The notes: generated by a model not told the origin, from the letters alone. DNA of 64,000 nucleotides from Bacillus cabrialesii (GCF_004124315.2 NZ_CP096889.1:3703001-3767000); one strand, 5' to 3'. Positions 26,188 to 35,088 are shown, counted from the stretch's first letter. Translations and numbers: made by a program.

Positions 26188-27471
26188 TTATCGTCTAGCA
26201 GATGATAGATTTGCCTGTTTCCATTCTTGATTGAGAATATCGAAAAATTCTTGGTTTGTTTTGGTTTTTTTCATTTTTCTCATGAACTTTTCTGCGAAAT
26301 CAGGTGAATCAGACATCGTTTTGCGGATCGACCATAAACGATCAAGATGCTCTTTAGGCACAAGCAGTTCTTCCTTGCGCGTTCCTGAACGGCGGATATC
26401 GATGGCCGGGAAAATGCGGCGCTCTGCCAGAGACCGGTCAAGGTGAAGCTCCATGTTGCCTGTTCCCTTGAATTCCTCATAAATCACATCATCCATACGT
26501 GATCCTGTATCGACAAGAGCCGTAGCAAGGATGGTTAAGCTGCCGCCCTCTTCGATATTTCTCGCAGCACCGAAGAAGCGTTTCGGACGGTGGAACGCCG
26601 CTGGGTCAATCCCGCCGGAAAGCGTTCTTCCGCTTGGCGGAATTACTAAGTTGTAGGCCCGCGCAAGTCGTGTGATGCTGTCCATCAGGATGATAACGTC
26701 TTTTTTGTGTTCTACGAGACGCATCGCGCGCTCAAGTACAAGCTCGGCCACTTTGATATGGTTTTCCGGCACTTCATCAAACGTTGAGCTGACGACATCC
26801 CCAGCTACAGAGCGTTCGATATCGGTCACTTCCTCCGGTCTTTCGTCGATCAGAAGCACGATCAGTTCTGCTTCAGGCTGGTTTGCTGTAATGCTGTTGG
26901 CAATTTCTTTCAGAAGCATCGTTTTTCCGGCTTTTGGCGGCGCCACAATCAAACCGCGCTGTCCAAATCCGACCGGCGCCATCATGTCCATAATTCTTGT
27001 AGACAAGAAGTTCGGCTTTGTTTCAAGCACCATTTGACGGTCTGGGTAAAGAGGCGTAAGAGCCGGGAAATGTACACGCTCTTTTGCAGATTCGGGATCA
27101 TCCCCGTTTACTGCTTCAACGTGCAAAAGTCCATAGTAGCGCTCATTTTCTTTTGGCGGGCGAACCTTGCCTGATACTTTGTCTCCGTTCCGCAAATCGA
27201 AACGGCGGATTTGTGAAGCTGAGATGTAAATGTCTTCTGAGCTTGGAGAGTAGTTGATCGGTCTCAGGAAGCCGAAACCTTCAGACTGGATGATCTCAAG
27301 AACGCCTTCCATGAACAGCAGATCTTCCTGTTCTGCATTCGCTTTCAGAATGGCGAAAATGAGTTCTTTTTTTGTCAGTTTGCTGTAATAGGAGATTTTA
27401 TAATGTCTTGCAAGTTCATAAAGCTCTTTCAATTTCATATTTTCCAAAGAGGAAATAGATACGTCTTTCAT
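26188..27471 (-). CDS. rho: Transcription termination factor Rho
   Basis: A 427-residue hexameric RNA-dependent ATPase that terminates untranslated and antisense transcripts. It has an N-terminal helical SAP-like region (LKELYELARHYKISYYSKLTKKELI), an RNA-binding cold-shock domain (GVLEIIQSEGFGFLRP) and a RecA-type motor with the P-loop APPKAGKT near residues 180-187 and LLIDERPEEVTD. Length equals the B. subtilis protein. No intrinsic terminator is visible after it. Confidence 0.97.
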   Translation of the reverse strand: MKDVSISSLENMKLKELYELARHYKISYYSKLTKKELIFAILKANAEQEDLLFMEGVLEIIQSEGFGFLRPINYSPSSEDIYISASQIRRFDLRNGDKVSGKVRPPKENERYYGLLHVEAVNGDDPESAKERVHFPALTPLYPDRQMVLETKPNFLSTRIMDMMAPVGFGQRGLIVAPPKAGKTMLLKEIANSITANQPEAELIVLLIDERPEEVTDIERSVAGDVVSSTFDEVPENHIKVAELVLERAMRLVEHKKDVIILMDSITRLARAYNLVIPPSGRTLSGGIDPAAFHRPKRFFGAARNIEEGGSLTILATALVDTGSRMDDVIYEEFKGTGNMELHLDRSLAERRIFPAIDIRRSGTRKEELLVPKEHLDRLWSIRKTMSDSPDFAEKFMRKMKKTKTNQEFFDILNQEWKQANLSSARR

Positions 27472-27765
27472 AAAAACACCACGCTTTTCATAGTCAATAT
27501 CTTACTCTGCACATGTAAATCTGCTGCTTTTGCACAACATCCGCCAAAGCACATTCTTTTTTTAACATAAAGGAACTTCTATCGGTAACACTTCCACCCA
27601 TGATCGGCGCTTTTGTTAAAAGGATTGTCTTAATGAGTTTTGAAGGAAGCGAGGACAAAAACATGAGAAGATCAATACTTATATCGTCTGTATGCGGTAG
27701 AAATTGAAACTTTCCTAGTGCTTAAAAGAAGGAATTACGCAGTAAAATTCGCAGCACTCTTTATT
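27472..27765 (-). other. Leader region of rho, no gene
   Basis: About 290 bases without a supported gene between a weak promoter-like sequence (TTGAAT 27787-27792, TAAAAA 27764-27769, 17-base spacer) and the rho ATG. B. subtilis rho is reported to regulate itself in a leader of this kind. The ribosome site before rho is not close to AGGAGG, which would suit weak or regulated translation. Confidence 0.5.
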
Positions 27766-27768
27766 TTT

Positions 27769-27804
27769 ACCTTATTTCAAAAAATTATTCAACTGAAATA
27801 AGGT
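27769..27804. repeat. Palindrome upstream of rho
   Basis: ACCTTATTTCA (27769-27779) and TGAAATAAGGT (27794-27804) form a perfect 11-base inverted repeat around a 14-base centre. It overlaps the putative rho promoter. It could be an operator or an AT-rich hairpin. Confidence 0.6.
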
Positions 27805-27844
27805 TTTGACACGGAATTGATAGAGTTGACGCTTTTCTGCAAAA

Positions 27845-27871
27845 GAAAAGCGGGCTTATACCCGCTTTTTC
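27845..27871 (-). terminator. Terminator after glpX
   Basis: AAAAGCGGG and CCCGCTTTTT pair around a six-base loop, seven bases past the glpX stop. Confidence 0.92.
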
Positions 27872-27877
27872 TGTTTG

Positions 27878-28843
27878 TTATGGACGGATTACAAGATTTG
27901 GTTTCTTTTTCAGGCTGTGTCTGCCGTCAACAAAACGGACAGTGCCTGATTTTGCACGGATAACTAAGCTTTCAGTTGTACCGACAGAGCCTTTGAATTG
28001 AACGCCTTTTAACAGCTCGCCGTCAGTTACCCCGGTAGCTGCAAAAATCGCGTCATCACCCTTCACAAGGTCTTCCATACGAAGGACTTTGCTTAAATCA
28101 AGGCCCATGTTATTACAGCGTATGATTTCTTCCTCGCTTTGCGGAAGAAGTTTACCGATAATTTCTCCGCCCAGTGCTTTTAACGCAACAGCGGAAAGCA
28201 CACCCTCAGGAGCTCCGCCTGACCCGAACAGAATGTCAACGCCCGTGTGGTCGAAAGCCGTGTTGATGGCGCCTGCGACATCGCCATCATTGATCAATTT
28301 GATTCTGGCGCCGGCCTCACGAAGCTCGGAAATAATTTTCGCGTGTCTTTCACGGTTTAAGATTGTGGCAACGACGTCCTCAACATCCTTGTTTTTCGCT
28401 TTCGCCACCGCTTTAAGGTTATCAATGACGGGTGCTTCGATGTCAATACAGCCCACCGCTTCCGGGCCGACTGCGATTTTTTCCATATACATGTCAGGAG
28501 CGTTCAAAAGCGTGCCGTGGTCTGCGACCGCGATAACCGTCAGCGCATTCCAACCGCCGCTTGCCAGGATGTTTGTGCCTTCAAGAGGATCAACCGCGAC
28601 ATCGACGCGCGGGCCGTACCCGTTCCCGAGCTTTTCCCCGATATACAGCATCGGCGCTTCGTCCATTTCGCCTTCACCGATCACAACGGTTCCTTTCATT
28701 GGAACTGTATCAAAAACATCTCTCATTGCGCTTGTCGCCGCTTCATCAGCCTCGTCTTTTTTCCCCCGGCCCATCCATCTTGCAGATGCCAATGCCGCAG
28801 CTTCGGTCACACGTACCAATTCCATAGATAAACTTCTTTCCAT
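27878..28843 (-). CDS. glpX: Class II fructose-1,6-bisphosphatase GlpX
   Basis: A 321-residue metal-dependent phosphatase (YwjI) of gluconeogenesis, converting fructose 1,6-bisphosphate to fructose 6-phosphate. Metal-binding motifs GEGEMDEAPML and DPLEGTN and the substrate segment ILFGSGGAPEG are present. The ATG at 28843 (MERSLSMEL) follows GAGAGGAG with an 11-base spacer. It lies 30 bases after murAB in the same direction, in a block with tal and fbaA, so carbon and wall precursor genes are grouped. Confidence 0.95.
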   Translation of the reverse strand: MERSLSMELVRVTEAAALASARWMGRGKKDEADEAATSAMRDVFDTVPMKGTVVIGEGEMDEAPMLYIGEKLGNGYGPRVDVAVDPLEGTNILASGGWNALTVIAVADHGTLLNAPDMYMEKIAVGPEAVGCIDIEAPVIDNLKAVAKAKNKDVEDVVATILNRERHAKIISELREAGARIKLINDGDVAGAINTAFDHTGVDILFGSGGAPEGVLSAVALKALGGEIIGKLLPQSEEEIIRCNNMGLDLSKVLRMEDLVKGDDAIFAATGVTDGELLKGVQFKGSVGTTESLVIRAKSGTVRFVDGRHSLKKKPNLVIRP

Positions 28844-28873
28844 TTCAACACGATCTCCTCTCACAAGAAACCA

Positions 28874-30163
28874 TTATGAATTTTGAAGCTGTTCTATTTC
28901 TTCGTCAGTCATTCTTTCACGCCAGATTGTCGCTCCAAGCCCCTCAAGCTTCTTCTCAAGGCTGCTGTATCCGCGGTCAATATGCTCCAGACCCGTAATT
29001 TCCGTGACGCCGTCAGCCATCAGGCCTGCTACCACCAGACAGGCTCCGGCACGCAGATCGCTCGCCTTCACTTTTGCGCCTTGAAGCTCGACAGGACCTG
29101 TGATGATGGCAGATCTGCCTTCTACTTTCATATTGGCACCCATTCGTCTCAGCTCATCAATGTGCTTGAATCTTGCCGAGTAAATGGTGTCTGTGACGAC
29201 ACTTGTTCCTTTTGCCCTTGTCAGCAGCGCCGTCATCGGCTGCTGCAAATCAGTCGGAAATCCCGGGTATACAAGGGTTTTGACATCAACCGGCTTTAAA
29301 TGCTTCTGTCCGCCGACAATGAGAAGCTGGTCGTCGCTTGTTTCGATATGATAGCCCATTTCTCTCAGCTTTGCCGTTAACGATTCAAGATGAGTCGGAA
29401 TCACATTATCGATAATGACTTCCTTGCCCATTGCAGCCCCTGCAATCATAAATGTCCCGGCCTCAATTCTGTCCGGAATGATCGTATGCTTGCAGCCGTG
29501 CAGTTCCTTCACGCCGTCAATTCGGATCACATTGGTTCCCGCACCTTTGATTTTGGCGCCCATGCTGGTAAGCAGGGTCGCCACATCAATGATCTCAGGC
29601 TCCTTGGCAGCGTTCTCGATGATCGTTTTCCCTTCCGCCAAAACAGCGGCAAGCATAATGTTAATGGTTGCCCCTACGCTTACGACATCTAAATAAATGC
29701 GTGCGCCTCTCAGCCTTTCAGCACGCAAATAAATGGCGCCCTGTTCATTGGTCACTTCAGCTCCGAGCGCTTCAAAACCTTTGATATGCTGGTCAATCGG
29801 ACGCGGGCCCAAGTGGCAGCCGCCGGGCAATCCGATGACGGCCTGCTTGAAGCGGCCGAGCATCGCCCCCATTAAATAATACGACGCGCGAAGCTTTTTT
29901 ACTTTCCCGTTAGGAAGCGGCATGCTGATCATCGACGTGGGGTCAACAACCATTTCCCCATTCTCAAAATGCACGTTGCCGCCGATTTCCTTTAACAGGT
30001 CACGCAGCGTTTCAATATCTGAAATCTCTGGAAGCCCTTCAATTGTCACCTCGGAATTTGCCAAAATGGTTGCAGGTATTAATGCAACAGCACTGTTTTT
30101 AGCGCCGCTGATATGTACTGTACCGTTTAACGAGTCACCGCCGGCAATATTCAACTTTTCCAT
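28874..30163 (-). CDS. murAB: UDP-N-acetylglucosamine 1-carboxyvinyltransferase MurAB
   Basis: A second, 429-residue MurA paralog (MurZ). The catalytic cysteine is C116 in LPGGCHLGPRPIDQH, and the K22-N23 pair (SGAKNSAVAL) is conserved, so it should be active and fosfomycin-sensitive. It differs from MurAA by its shorter C-terminal tail and lower overall identity. The ATG follows GGAAGGAG. It is followed closely by glpX. In B. subtilis this copy is dispensable when murAA is present. Confidence 0.95.
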   Translation of the reverse strand: MEKLNIAGGDSLNGTVHISGAKNSAVALIPATILANSEVTIEGLPEISDIETLRDLLKEIGGNVHFENGEMVVDPTSMISMPLPNGKVKKLRASYYLMGAMLGRFKQAVIGLPGGCHLGPRPIDQHIKGFEALGAEVTNEQGAIYLRAERLRGARIYLDVVSVGATINIMLAAVLAEGKTIIENAAKEPEIIDVATLLTSMGAKIKGAGTNVIRIDGVKELHGCKHTIIPDRIEAGTFMIAGAAMGKEVIIDNVIPTHLESLTAKLREMGYHIETSDDQLLIVGGQKHLKPVDVKTLVYPGFPTDLQQPMTALLTRAKGTSVVTDTIYSARFKHIDELRRMGANMKVEGRSAIITGPVELQGAKVKASDLRAGACLVVAGLMADGVTEITGLEHIDRGYSSLEKKLEGLGATIWRERMTDEEIEQLQNS

Positions 30164-30495
30164 GATAGTCTCCTTCCATAAGAAGATAGCTGCGGAGCTA
30201 AATAAAATGTCATTTTATTCTGTCTCTGCAAATAAAGCTCATGTCCAAAATCTAGCCAATTCGCAGAGAAAGAATACAACACATTGTAAAATATCAGGAA
30301 GAAAATAGCGAAGCTTTGCGGGGTACAGGTTTCGAAAGTTGCACAGAGACCCGCCGGTTCGAGAGACATCGTCGTCATCCGGCAAAAGCAGTACGCAAAC
30401 CCTTCATTCCGATATCAGCTTCTGCAGCCCAATGATTCATTCTCTGTAAAGCGGCGTCAGCATCTGTAGGTCCGCTGTATCAGGACGGTGAAAAA
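30164..30495 (-). other. Gap upstream of murAB, no supported gene
   Basis: About 330 bases between the tal terminator and murAB. I see an AT-rich promoter-like stretch near 30255-30290 (minus-strand TACAAT and TATTCT) without a good -35. A 34-codon open stretch at 30375-30482 has no start with a ribosome site. No terminator or riboswitch is recognised. Confidence 0.4.
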
Positions 30496-30541
30496 CAAAG
30501 GCCGCGGCAAACAGGCATAAAGCTGTTTGCCGCCCTTTGCC
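30496..30541 (-). terminator. Terminator after tal
   Basis: GGCAAACAG and CTGTTTGCC, extended by CAAAG/CTTTG, form a long stem. A five-base T-run follows on the minus strand, right after the tal stop. Confidence 0.9.
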
Positions 30542-30542
30542 A

Positions 30543-31181
30543 TTATTTATTCCAGTCTGCCAGGAATTGTTCGATTCCTTTGTCTGTTAACGGGTGCTTA
30601 GTGAGCGCATGAATGACTTTCAGCGGCATTGTGCCGATATGAGCCCCTCTTAGTGCGGCTTCTGTCACGTGCTGCGGATGGCGGATTGACGCCGCAATGA
30701 TTTGCGTGTCAAGACCGTGAATGTCAAAAATCTGTTTGACGTCAGAGATCAGGTCAAGCCCGTTGTGGCCGATGTCATCTAAACGTCCCAGGAATGGAGA
30801 TACATATGTTGCTCCTGCTCTGGCAGCAAGCAGCGCCTGGTTTGCATTGAAGATCAAAGTGACGTTCGTTTTGATGCCTAAGTCAGTAAGTGCTCTTACC
30901 GCTTTTAAACCGTCAGATGTCATCGGGATTTTCACCGTAATGTTCGGTGCGATTTTCGCCAGTTCTTTTCCTTCCTCGATCATTTCCTCAGCTTTCAAAG
31001 AAATAACCTCTGCGCTTACAGAGCCTTTCACGACATCTGTGATCTCGCGAAGACGGTCGTGGAATGATACGTTAGCTTCTTTTGCTACTAAACTAGGATT
31101 CGTCGTTACACCAGCGAGGATTCCTAATTCATTCGCTTCTCTGATTTCATCGATATTAGCTGTATCAACAAAAAATAACAT
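30543..31181 (-). CDS. ywjH: Transaldolase-like protein (TalC/MipB type)
   Basis: A 212-residue short-form transaldolase of the pentose phosphate pathway (YwjH), also called tal. The Schiff-base lysine lies in ITVKIPMTSDGLKA near residue 83-85, and the family segments VTTNPSLVAK and FLGRLDDIGHNG are present. Short forms can act as transaldolase or fructose-6-phosphate aldolase; sequence alone favours transaldolase here. The ATG at 31181 follows GGGAGG by ten bases. It lies between fbaA and murAB. Confidence 0.93.
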   Translation of the reverse strand: MLFFVDTANIDEIREANELGILAGVTTNPSLVAKEANVSFHDRLREITDVVKGSVSAEVISLKAEEMIEEGKELAKIAPNITVKIPMTSDGLKAVRALTDLGIKTNVTLIFNANQALLAARAGATYVSPFLGRLDDIGHNGLDLISDVKQIFDIHGLDTQIIAASIRHPQHVTEAALRGAHIGTMPLKVIHALTKHPLTDKGIEQFLADWNK

Positions 31182-31247
31182 TTTCAAAAAGCCTCCCTGA
31201 GTAAGAAATTTTCTGAACTGTGAATATGATTGCGCTTTCTATAGATA

Positions 31248-31284
31248 GACGGAAAACCGCCTGTCAAGCTGTCAGGCGGCTATA
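31248..31284 (-). terminator. Terminator after fbaA
   Basis: CCGCCTG (31257-31263) and CAGGCGG (31273-31279) pair; TTTTCC follows on the minus strand, within 40 bases of the fbaA stop. Confidence 0.82.
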
Positions 31285-31299
31285 AACGTTCCAATTGAA

Positions 31300-32157
31300 T
31301 TAAGCTTGGTTTGAAGAACCAAATTCACGCATTTTACCGATAACTGTTTCTTTGATCGCTTCACGAGCAGGTCCAAGATATTTACGAGGATCGTATTCGT
31401 CAGGCTTAGCTGCCAATGTTTCGCGAACAGCTTTTGCAGAAGAAATTTGGTTTTCAGTATTCACGTTGATTTTAGCTGTACCAAGTGAAATTGATTTTTT
31501 GATGTCATCAGTCGGAATTCCAGTACCGCCGTGAAGAACTAGCGGAAGACCAGTTGTTTTTCCGATCTCTTCCATTTCTTTGAAGCCAAGGTTTGGCTCA
31601 CCTTTGTAAGGGCCGTGAACAGAACCTAATGCAGGTGCAAGGCAGTCGATGCCAGTGCGCTCAACAAGCTCTTGGCACTCTTTAGGGTCAGCGTAGATTA
31701 CGCCTTCAGCGATAACGTCATCTTCTTGTCCGCCTACTGTTCCAAGCTCAGCTTCTACAGATACTCCGTGGAAATGAGCAAGCTCAACAACTTTAGCAGT
31801 TGTTGCTACGTTTTCTTCAAATGGATGGTGAGAAGCGTCGATCATTACAGATGTGAAACCTGCATGAATCGCTTTCGCACAAGATTCAAAGCTTGAACCG
31901 TGGTCTAAGTGAATTGCAACAGGAACTGTCACTTTGTACTCTTCCATAAGTGCTTTTACCATAGCTACGACTGTTTTGAAGCCGCCCATGTAGCGTCCCG
32001 CACCTTCGGAAACACCAAGGATCACTGGAGATTTTTCTTCTTCAGCTGCTTGTAAAATCGCTTGAGTAAACTCAAGGTTGTTTAAGTTAAATTGTCCTAC
32101 AGCGTACCCTTTTTCTTTAGCTGTATTCAACATTTCCGTCATAGAAACTAAAGGCAT
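31300..32157 (-). CDS. fbaA: Class II fructose-bisphosphate aldolase
   Basis: A 285-residue zinc aldolase of glycolysis and gluconeogenesis, cleaving fructose 1,6-bisphosphate to DHAP and GAP. Zinc and substrate motifs AIHLDHGSSFE, EAELGTVGGQED, GSVHGPYKG and VLHGGTGIP are intact. The ATG at 32157 (MPLVSMTEM) follows AAGGAGG by nine bases; a 21-codon upstream extension is not supported. Its promoter contains a Spo0A-type box, noted separately. Confidence 0.96.
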   Translation of the reverse strand: MPLVSMTEMLNTAKEKGYAVGQFNLNNLEFTQAILQAAEEEKSPVILGVSEGAGRYMGGFKTVVAMVKALMEEYKVTVPVAIHLDHGSSFESCAKAIHAGFTSVMIDASHHPFEENVATTAKVVELAHFHGVSVEAELGTVGGQEDDVIAEGVIYADPKECQELVERTGIDCLAPALGSVHGPYKGEPNLGFKEMEEIGKTTGLPLVLHGGTGIPTDDIKKSISLGTAKINVNTENQISSAKAVRETLAAKPDEYDPRKYLGPAREAIKETVIGKMREFGSSNQA

Positions 32158-32273
32158 GTCGAATGTCCTCCTTATGTAGCCTGATTGTCTTCTAGCGAAA
32201 AAAGCTCTCCATCCTAGCATGACCCATCTATTGCTGTCATATGTAAATACCAGATCGCTTTTTCTCCATAACT

Positions 32274-32302
32274 AGAATACCAACTTTTCGACAAATCGGC
32301 AA
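32274..32302 (-). promoter_or_regulatory. fbaA promoter with internal Spo0A box
   Basis: Minus-strand TTGCCG (32297-32302) and TATTCT (32274-32279) with a 17-base spacer. The spacer contains TTTGTCGAAAA, whose core TGTCGAA (32287-32293) is a perfect Spo0A box. A protein bound there would block RNA polymerase. Confidence 0.65.
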
Positions 32303-32336
32303 CACAATGACATGATTCATTTGTTTCTTCTTTTTG

Positions 32337-32711
32337 TCAGTTAGACTTCAGGGGCAGATATTTTTTCACGGCGTCTCTGATTTCGTCGATGTCAAACGGC
32401 TTCGCAAAGTGCGTAAGAGCGCCCAGTTCCTTTGATTCCTGGATCATGTCGAGCTCTCCGTATGCGGTCATGATGATCACCCGGATGTTTTCGTCAATAA
32501 CCTTCATCCGTTTTAGGATTTCGATTCCGTCCATGCCGGGAATTTTCATGTCCAGCAGCACAAGGTCGGGCCGTTCTTTTGTCACGATGTCGAGCGCCTG
32601 AAGGCCGTTTGCAGCCTGAAACGTCTGGTAGCCTTCTTTATTGAACACTTCATTAAGCAAAATACGTATGCCGTATTGATCATCAACGATTAAAATTTTT
32701 TCATTCATCAT
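32337..32711 (-). CDS. spo0F: Sporulation phosphorelay response regulator Spo0F
   Basis: A 124-residue single-domain receiver that passes phosphate from sporulation kinases (KinA-E) to Spo0B. The acidic pocket D10-D11, the phosphorylated D54 in VLLDMKIPGMDG, T82 in IMTAYG and K104 in FAKPFD are all present. There is no output domain. Tandem ATGs at 32711 and 32708 follow GGGGTG. It is divergent from ywjG. Sigma-H and Spo0A-type sequences lie upstream, as expected for feedback in the phosphorelay. Confidence 0.97.
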   Translation of the reverse strand: MMNEKILIVDDQYGIRILLNEVFNKEGYQTFQAANGLQALDIVTKERPDLVLLDMKIPGMDGIEILKRMKVIDENIRVIIMTAYGELDMIQESKELGALTHFAKPFDIDEIRDAVKKYLPLKSN

Positions 32712-32733
32712 TTTACACCCCAATATTATGATT

Positions 32734-32740
32734 TTCGTCA
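32734..32740 (-). promoter_or_regulatory. Spo0A box in spo0F leader
   Basis: Minus-strand TGACGAA fits TGNCGAA and lies between the sigma-H promoter and the spo0F start. A weaker box, TGTCGTA, lies upstream at 32807-32813. Confidence 0.6.
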
Positions 32741-32759
32741 AAAGTAAGCAGTAGTGTAT

Positions 32760-32788
32760 GTATTCTGTTTGATTTTCCTATTTCCTTT
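32760..32788 (-). promoter_or_regulatory. Sigma-H promoter of spo0F
   Basis: Minus-strand AAAGGAAAT (32780-32788) and ACAGAATAC (32760-32768), 11 bases apart. They match the sigma-H consensus at every fixed position except the last -10 base. spo0F is a known sigma-H gene. Confidence 0.8.
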
Positions 32789-32876
32789 AATTATAATAGT
32801 CTACTTTACGACATTTTCTGAGCATTTTCTCTTTTGTTGTATACTGATATTGTACGTTATAAAGGAGGATTCACTT

Positions 32877-33398
32877 ATGTTGAAAATATTTACGACGCAG
32901 TTAACAGGTATTTTTTCCCGCATTCAGGATAAGGAATCTGACGCGATTGAAGATGGGGCGCGGCTGCTTGCTCAAGCGGTAATCAGCGGGCATTCCATTT
33001 ATTTATACGGAGCAAATGAGCTTCAGGGCGTCTTTTATGAGGCAACCGAAAGCAGAGAGCCCTTCCCATCCGTCAAAGCCTTTCCGAAAAGCGCTGAGGA
33101 AGTGACAGAAAGCGACAGGGTGCTGATGTTTTGCTCGGGGACGGGCACACCCGAGGAGCAGGCGCTCGCGAAAGAGCTTTATGAAAAAGGTGCGGGAGTC
33201 GTATGCGTTTCGCCGGCTGCCAAAGAGAGTGCGGGAATTGAACAATATTGTGATGTGCATATTGATTCTAAATTAAAAATGCCGCTCGTTCCCGATGAAG
33301 ACGGCACCCGTTACGGATTTCCCTCTTTAATGACAGCACTGTATGTCTACCATGCTTTATCGTTTACATTAAAAGAAATTCTGCAAGAGTATGCATAA
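32877..33398 (+). CDS. ywjG: YwjG, SIS-like DUF2529 protein
   Basis: A 173-residue cytoplasmic protein of the DUF2529 family, resembling a sugar-isomerase (SIS) fold: SGHSIYLYGANELQGV, RVLMFCSGTGTPEEQALAKELYEKGAGVVCVSP. It begins at the ATG at 32877 after AAAGGAGG; a 41-codon open extension upstream encodes only a hydrophobic artefact covering the promoter. It is divergent from spo0F and converges on pyrG. No biochemical role is known to me. Confidence 0.85.
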   Translation: MLKIFTTQLTGIFSRIQDKESDAIEDGARLLAQAVISGHSIYLYGANELQGVFYEATESREPFPSVKAFPKSAEEVTESDRVLMFCSGTGTPEEQALAKELYEKGAGVVCVSPAAKESAGIEQYCDVHIDSKLKMPLVPDEDGTRYGFPSLMTALYVYHALSFTLKEILQEYA

Positions 33399-33435
33399 TA
33401 TCTTATTGTACATGCTGTATCTTGCCGGAAACAAA

Positions 33436-33480
33436 TAAAAAAGACTTGCCCGCTTTTGACAAACGGCAAGTCTTTTTTTG
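33436..33480. terminator. Bidirectional terminator between ywjG and pyrG
   Basis: AAAAAGACTTGCC and GGCAAGTCTTTTTTT pair around a 14-base loop; T-runs on both strands serve the converging genes. Confidence 0.93.
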
Positions 33481-35088
33481 TTACTTCTGATTTGCAGCTT
33501 CGACAGACGCTCCGATGAAGCCTTTGAATAGAGGCTGAGGTCTTGTCGGTCTTGACTTGAACTCTGGATGGAACTGAGAAGCCACGAACCAAGGATGGTC
33601 TTTCAGCTCGATGATTTCAACAAGGCGTCCATCAGGGCTTGTGCCTGAGAAGATGAAGCCTTGGTCTTCCATTTGCTGTCTGAATTCGTTGTTGAATTCA
33701 TAGCGGTGGCGGTGGCGCTCGTATACCACTTCATCCTGATACACTTCAAAGGCTTTCGTGCCCTCTTCAAGCTTACAAGGGTAAAGGCCGAGTCGCAGCG
33801 TTCCTCCGAGATCCTCAACATCCTTCTGTTCAGGAAGAAGGTCGATGATCGGATATTGAGTTGACGGATCAATTTCCGCTGAGTGAGCGCCTTTTAAGCC
33901 CAATACGTTTCGTGCATATTCAATAGATGCAACCTGCATGCCCAAGCAAATGCCCAAGAACGGAATGTTGTTTTCGCGCGCGTATTTAGTAGCGACGATT
34001 TTGCCTTCAACACCGCGATCTCCGAATCCGCCCGGCACGATGATTCCGTCCGTTCCGCTTGTGAGCTCTTCGATGTTGCTTTCTGTCACTTCTTCGGCGT
34101 TGATCCATTTCACTTTTACATCTGTGTCAAACGCATAGCCCGCATGGCGGAGTGATTCAACAACAGAAATATATGCGTCAGGAAGCTCAACGTATTTGCC
34201 GACAAGACCGATCGTGATCGTTTGAGACAGGTTGCTGACTTTGTTAACAAGCTCTTTCCACTCTGACATTTCCGCCTCTTCGCATGACAATTGCATGTGC
34301 TCGCAAACAAGCTTATCAAGCCCTTGTTTTTGAAGCTCAAGAGGAATGGAGTAAAGGTTGTCCGCATCTTCACACTCGATCACCGCTTTTGTATCGATGT
34401 CGCAGAATAGCGCGATTTTATCTTTCATATCTTGAGAAATCGGCATTTCTGTACGAACGACGATGATGTTTGGCTGAATGCCCAAGCTGCGCAATTCTTT
34501 TACGCTGTGCTGTGTCGGTTTTGTTTTCAATTCGCCAGCAGCTTTAATGTAAGGTACAAGCGTACAGTGGATGTACATCACGTTTTCACGGCCGATGTCG
34601 CTCTTCATTTGGCGGATCGCCTCAAGGAATGGCAGTGATTCGATGTCTCCGACGGTACCGCCGATTTCTGTAATGACGACATCTGCGTTTGTTTCTTTCC
34701 CCGCGCGGTACACACGGTCTTTCAGTTCGTTTGTGATGTGCGGGATGACCTGTACGGTTCCGCCAAGATAGTCTCCGCGTCGTTCTTTTTTAAGAACTGT
34801 TGAATAGATTTTACCTGTTGTCACGTTGCTGAATTTATTCAGGTTGATGTCGATAAAACGCTCATAGTGACCAAGGTCCAAGTCAGTTTCAGCGCCGTCA
34901 TCCGTTACGAATACTTCACCGTGCTGGTACGGGCTCATTGTTCCCGGGTCAACGTTGATGTATGGATCGAATTTTTGAATCGTCACGTTTAATCCGCGGT
35001 TTTTCAGCAAACGTCCCAATGAAGCTGCTACAATACCCTTTCCAAGTGAGGATACGACTCCCCCGGTTACAAAAATATATTTCGTCAT
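33481..35088 (-). CDS. pyrG: CTP synthase
   Basis: The 535-residue enzyme that aminates UTP to CTP with glutamine and ATP. The N-terminal synthetase domain opens FVTGGVVSSLGKGIVAASLG. The C-terminal class I amidotransferase has the nucleophile in LGICLGMQ and the His-Glu end in QFHPEFKSRP. Length fits the family. It lies downstream of rpoE but has its own promoter and a CTP-controlled attenuator in a leader of about 180 nt. Confidence 0.97.
   Translation of the reverse strand: MTKYIFVTGGVVSSLGKGIVAASLGRLLKNRGLNVTIQKFDPYINVDPGTMSPYQHGEVFVTDDGAETDLDLGHYERFIDINLNKFSNVTTGKIYSTVLKKERRGDYLGGTVQVIPHITNELKDRVYRAGKETNADVVITEIGGTVGDIESLPFLEAIRQMKSDIGRENVMYIHCTLVPYIKAAGELKTKPTQHSVKELRSLGIQPNIIVVRTEMPISQDMKDKIALFCDIDTKAVIECEDADNLYSIPLELQKQGLDKLVCEHMQLSCEEAEMSEWKELVNKVSNLSQTITIGLVGKYVELPDAYISVVESLRHAGYAFDTDVKVKWINAEEVTESNIEELTSGTDGIIVPGGFGDRGVEGKIVATKYARENNIPFLGICLGMQVASIEYARNVLGLKGAHSAEIDPSTQYPIIDLLPEQKDVEDLGGTLRLGLYPCKLEEGTKAFEVYQDEVVYERHRHRYEFNNEFRQQMEDQGFIFSGTSPDGRLVEIIELKDHPWFVASQFHPEFKSRPTRPQPLFKGFIGASVEAANQK

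Noticed and set aside
27663..27707. Short plus-strand ORF opposite the rho leader with a GAGGA-like sequence upstream
   Set aside because: Only about 14 codons, a weak ribosome site and no promoter on that strand.
28089..28886. 265-codon open frame on the plus strand
   Set aside because: It lies wholly opposite glpX, has no ribosome site or family signature, and is explained by the base composition of the real gene.
30375..30482. 34-codon open stretch between tal and murAB on the minus strand
   Set aside because: No start codon with a ribosome site at its beginning and no recognised family; it may be chance or a very decayed gene.
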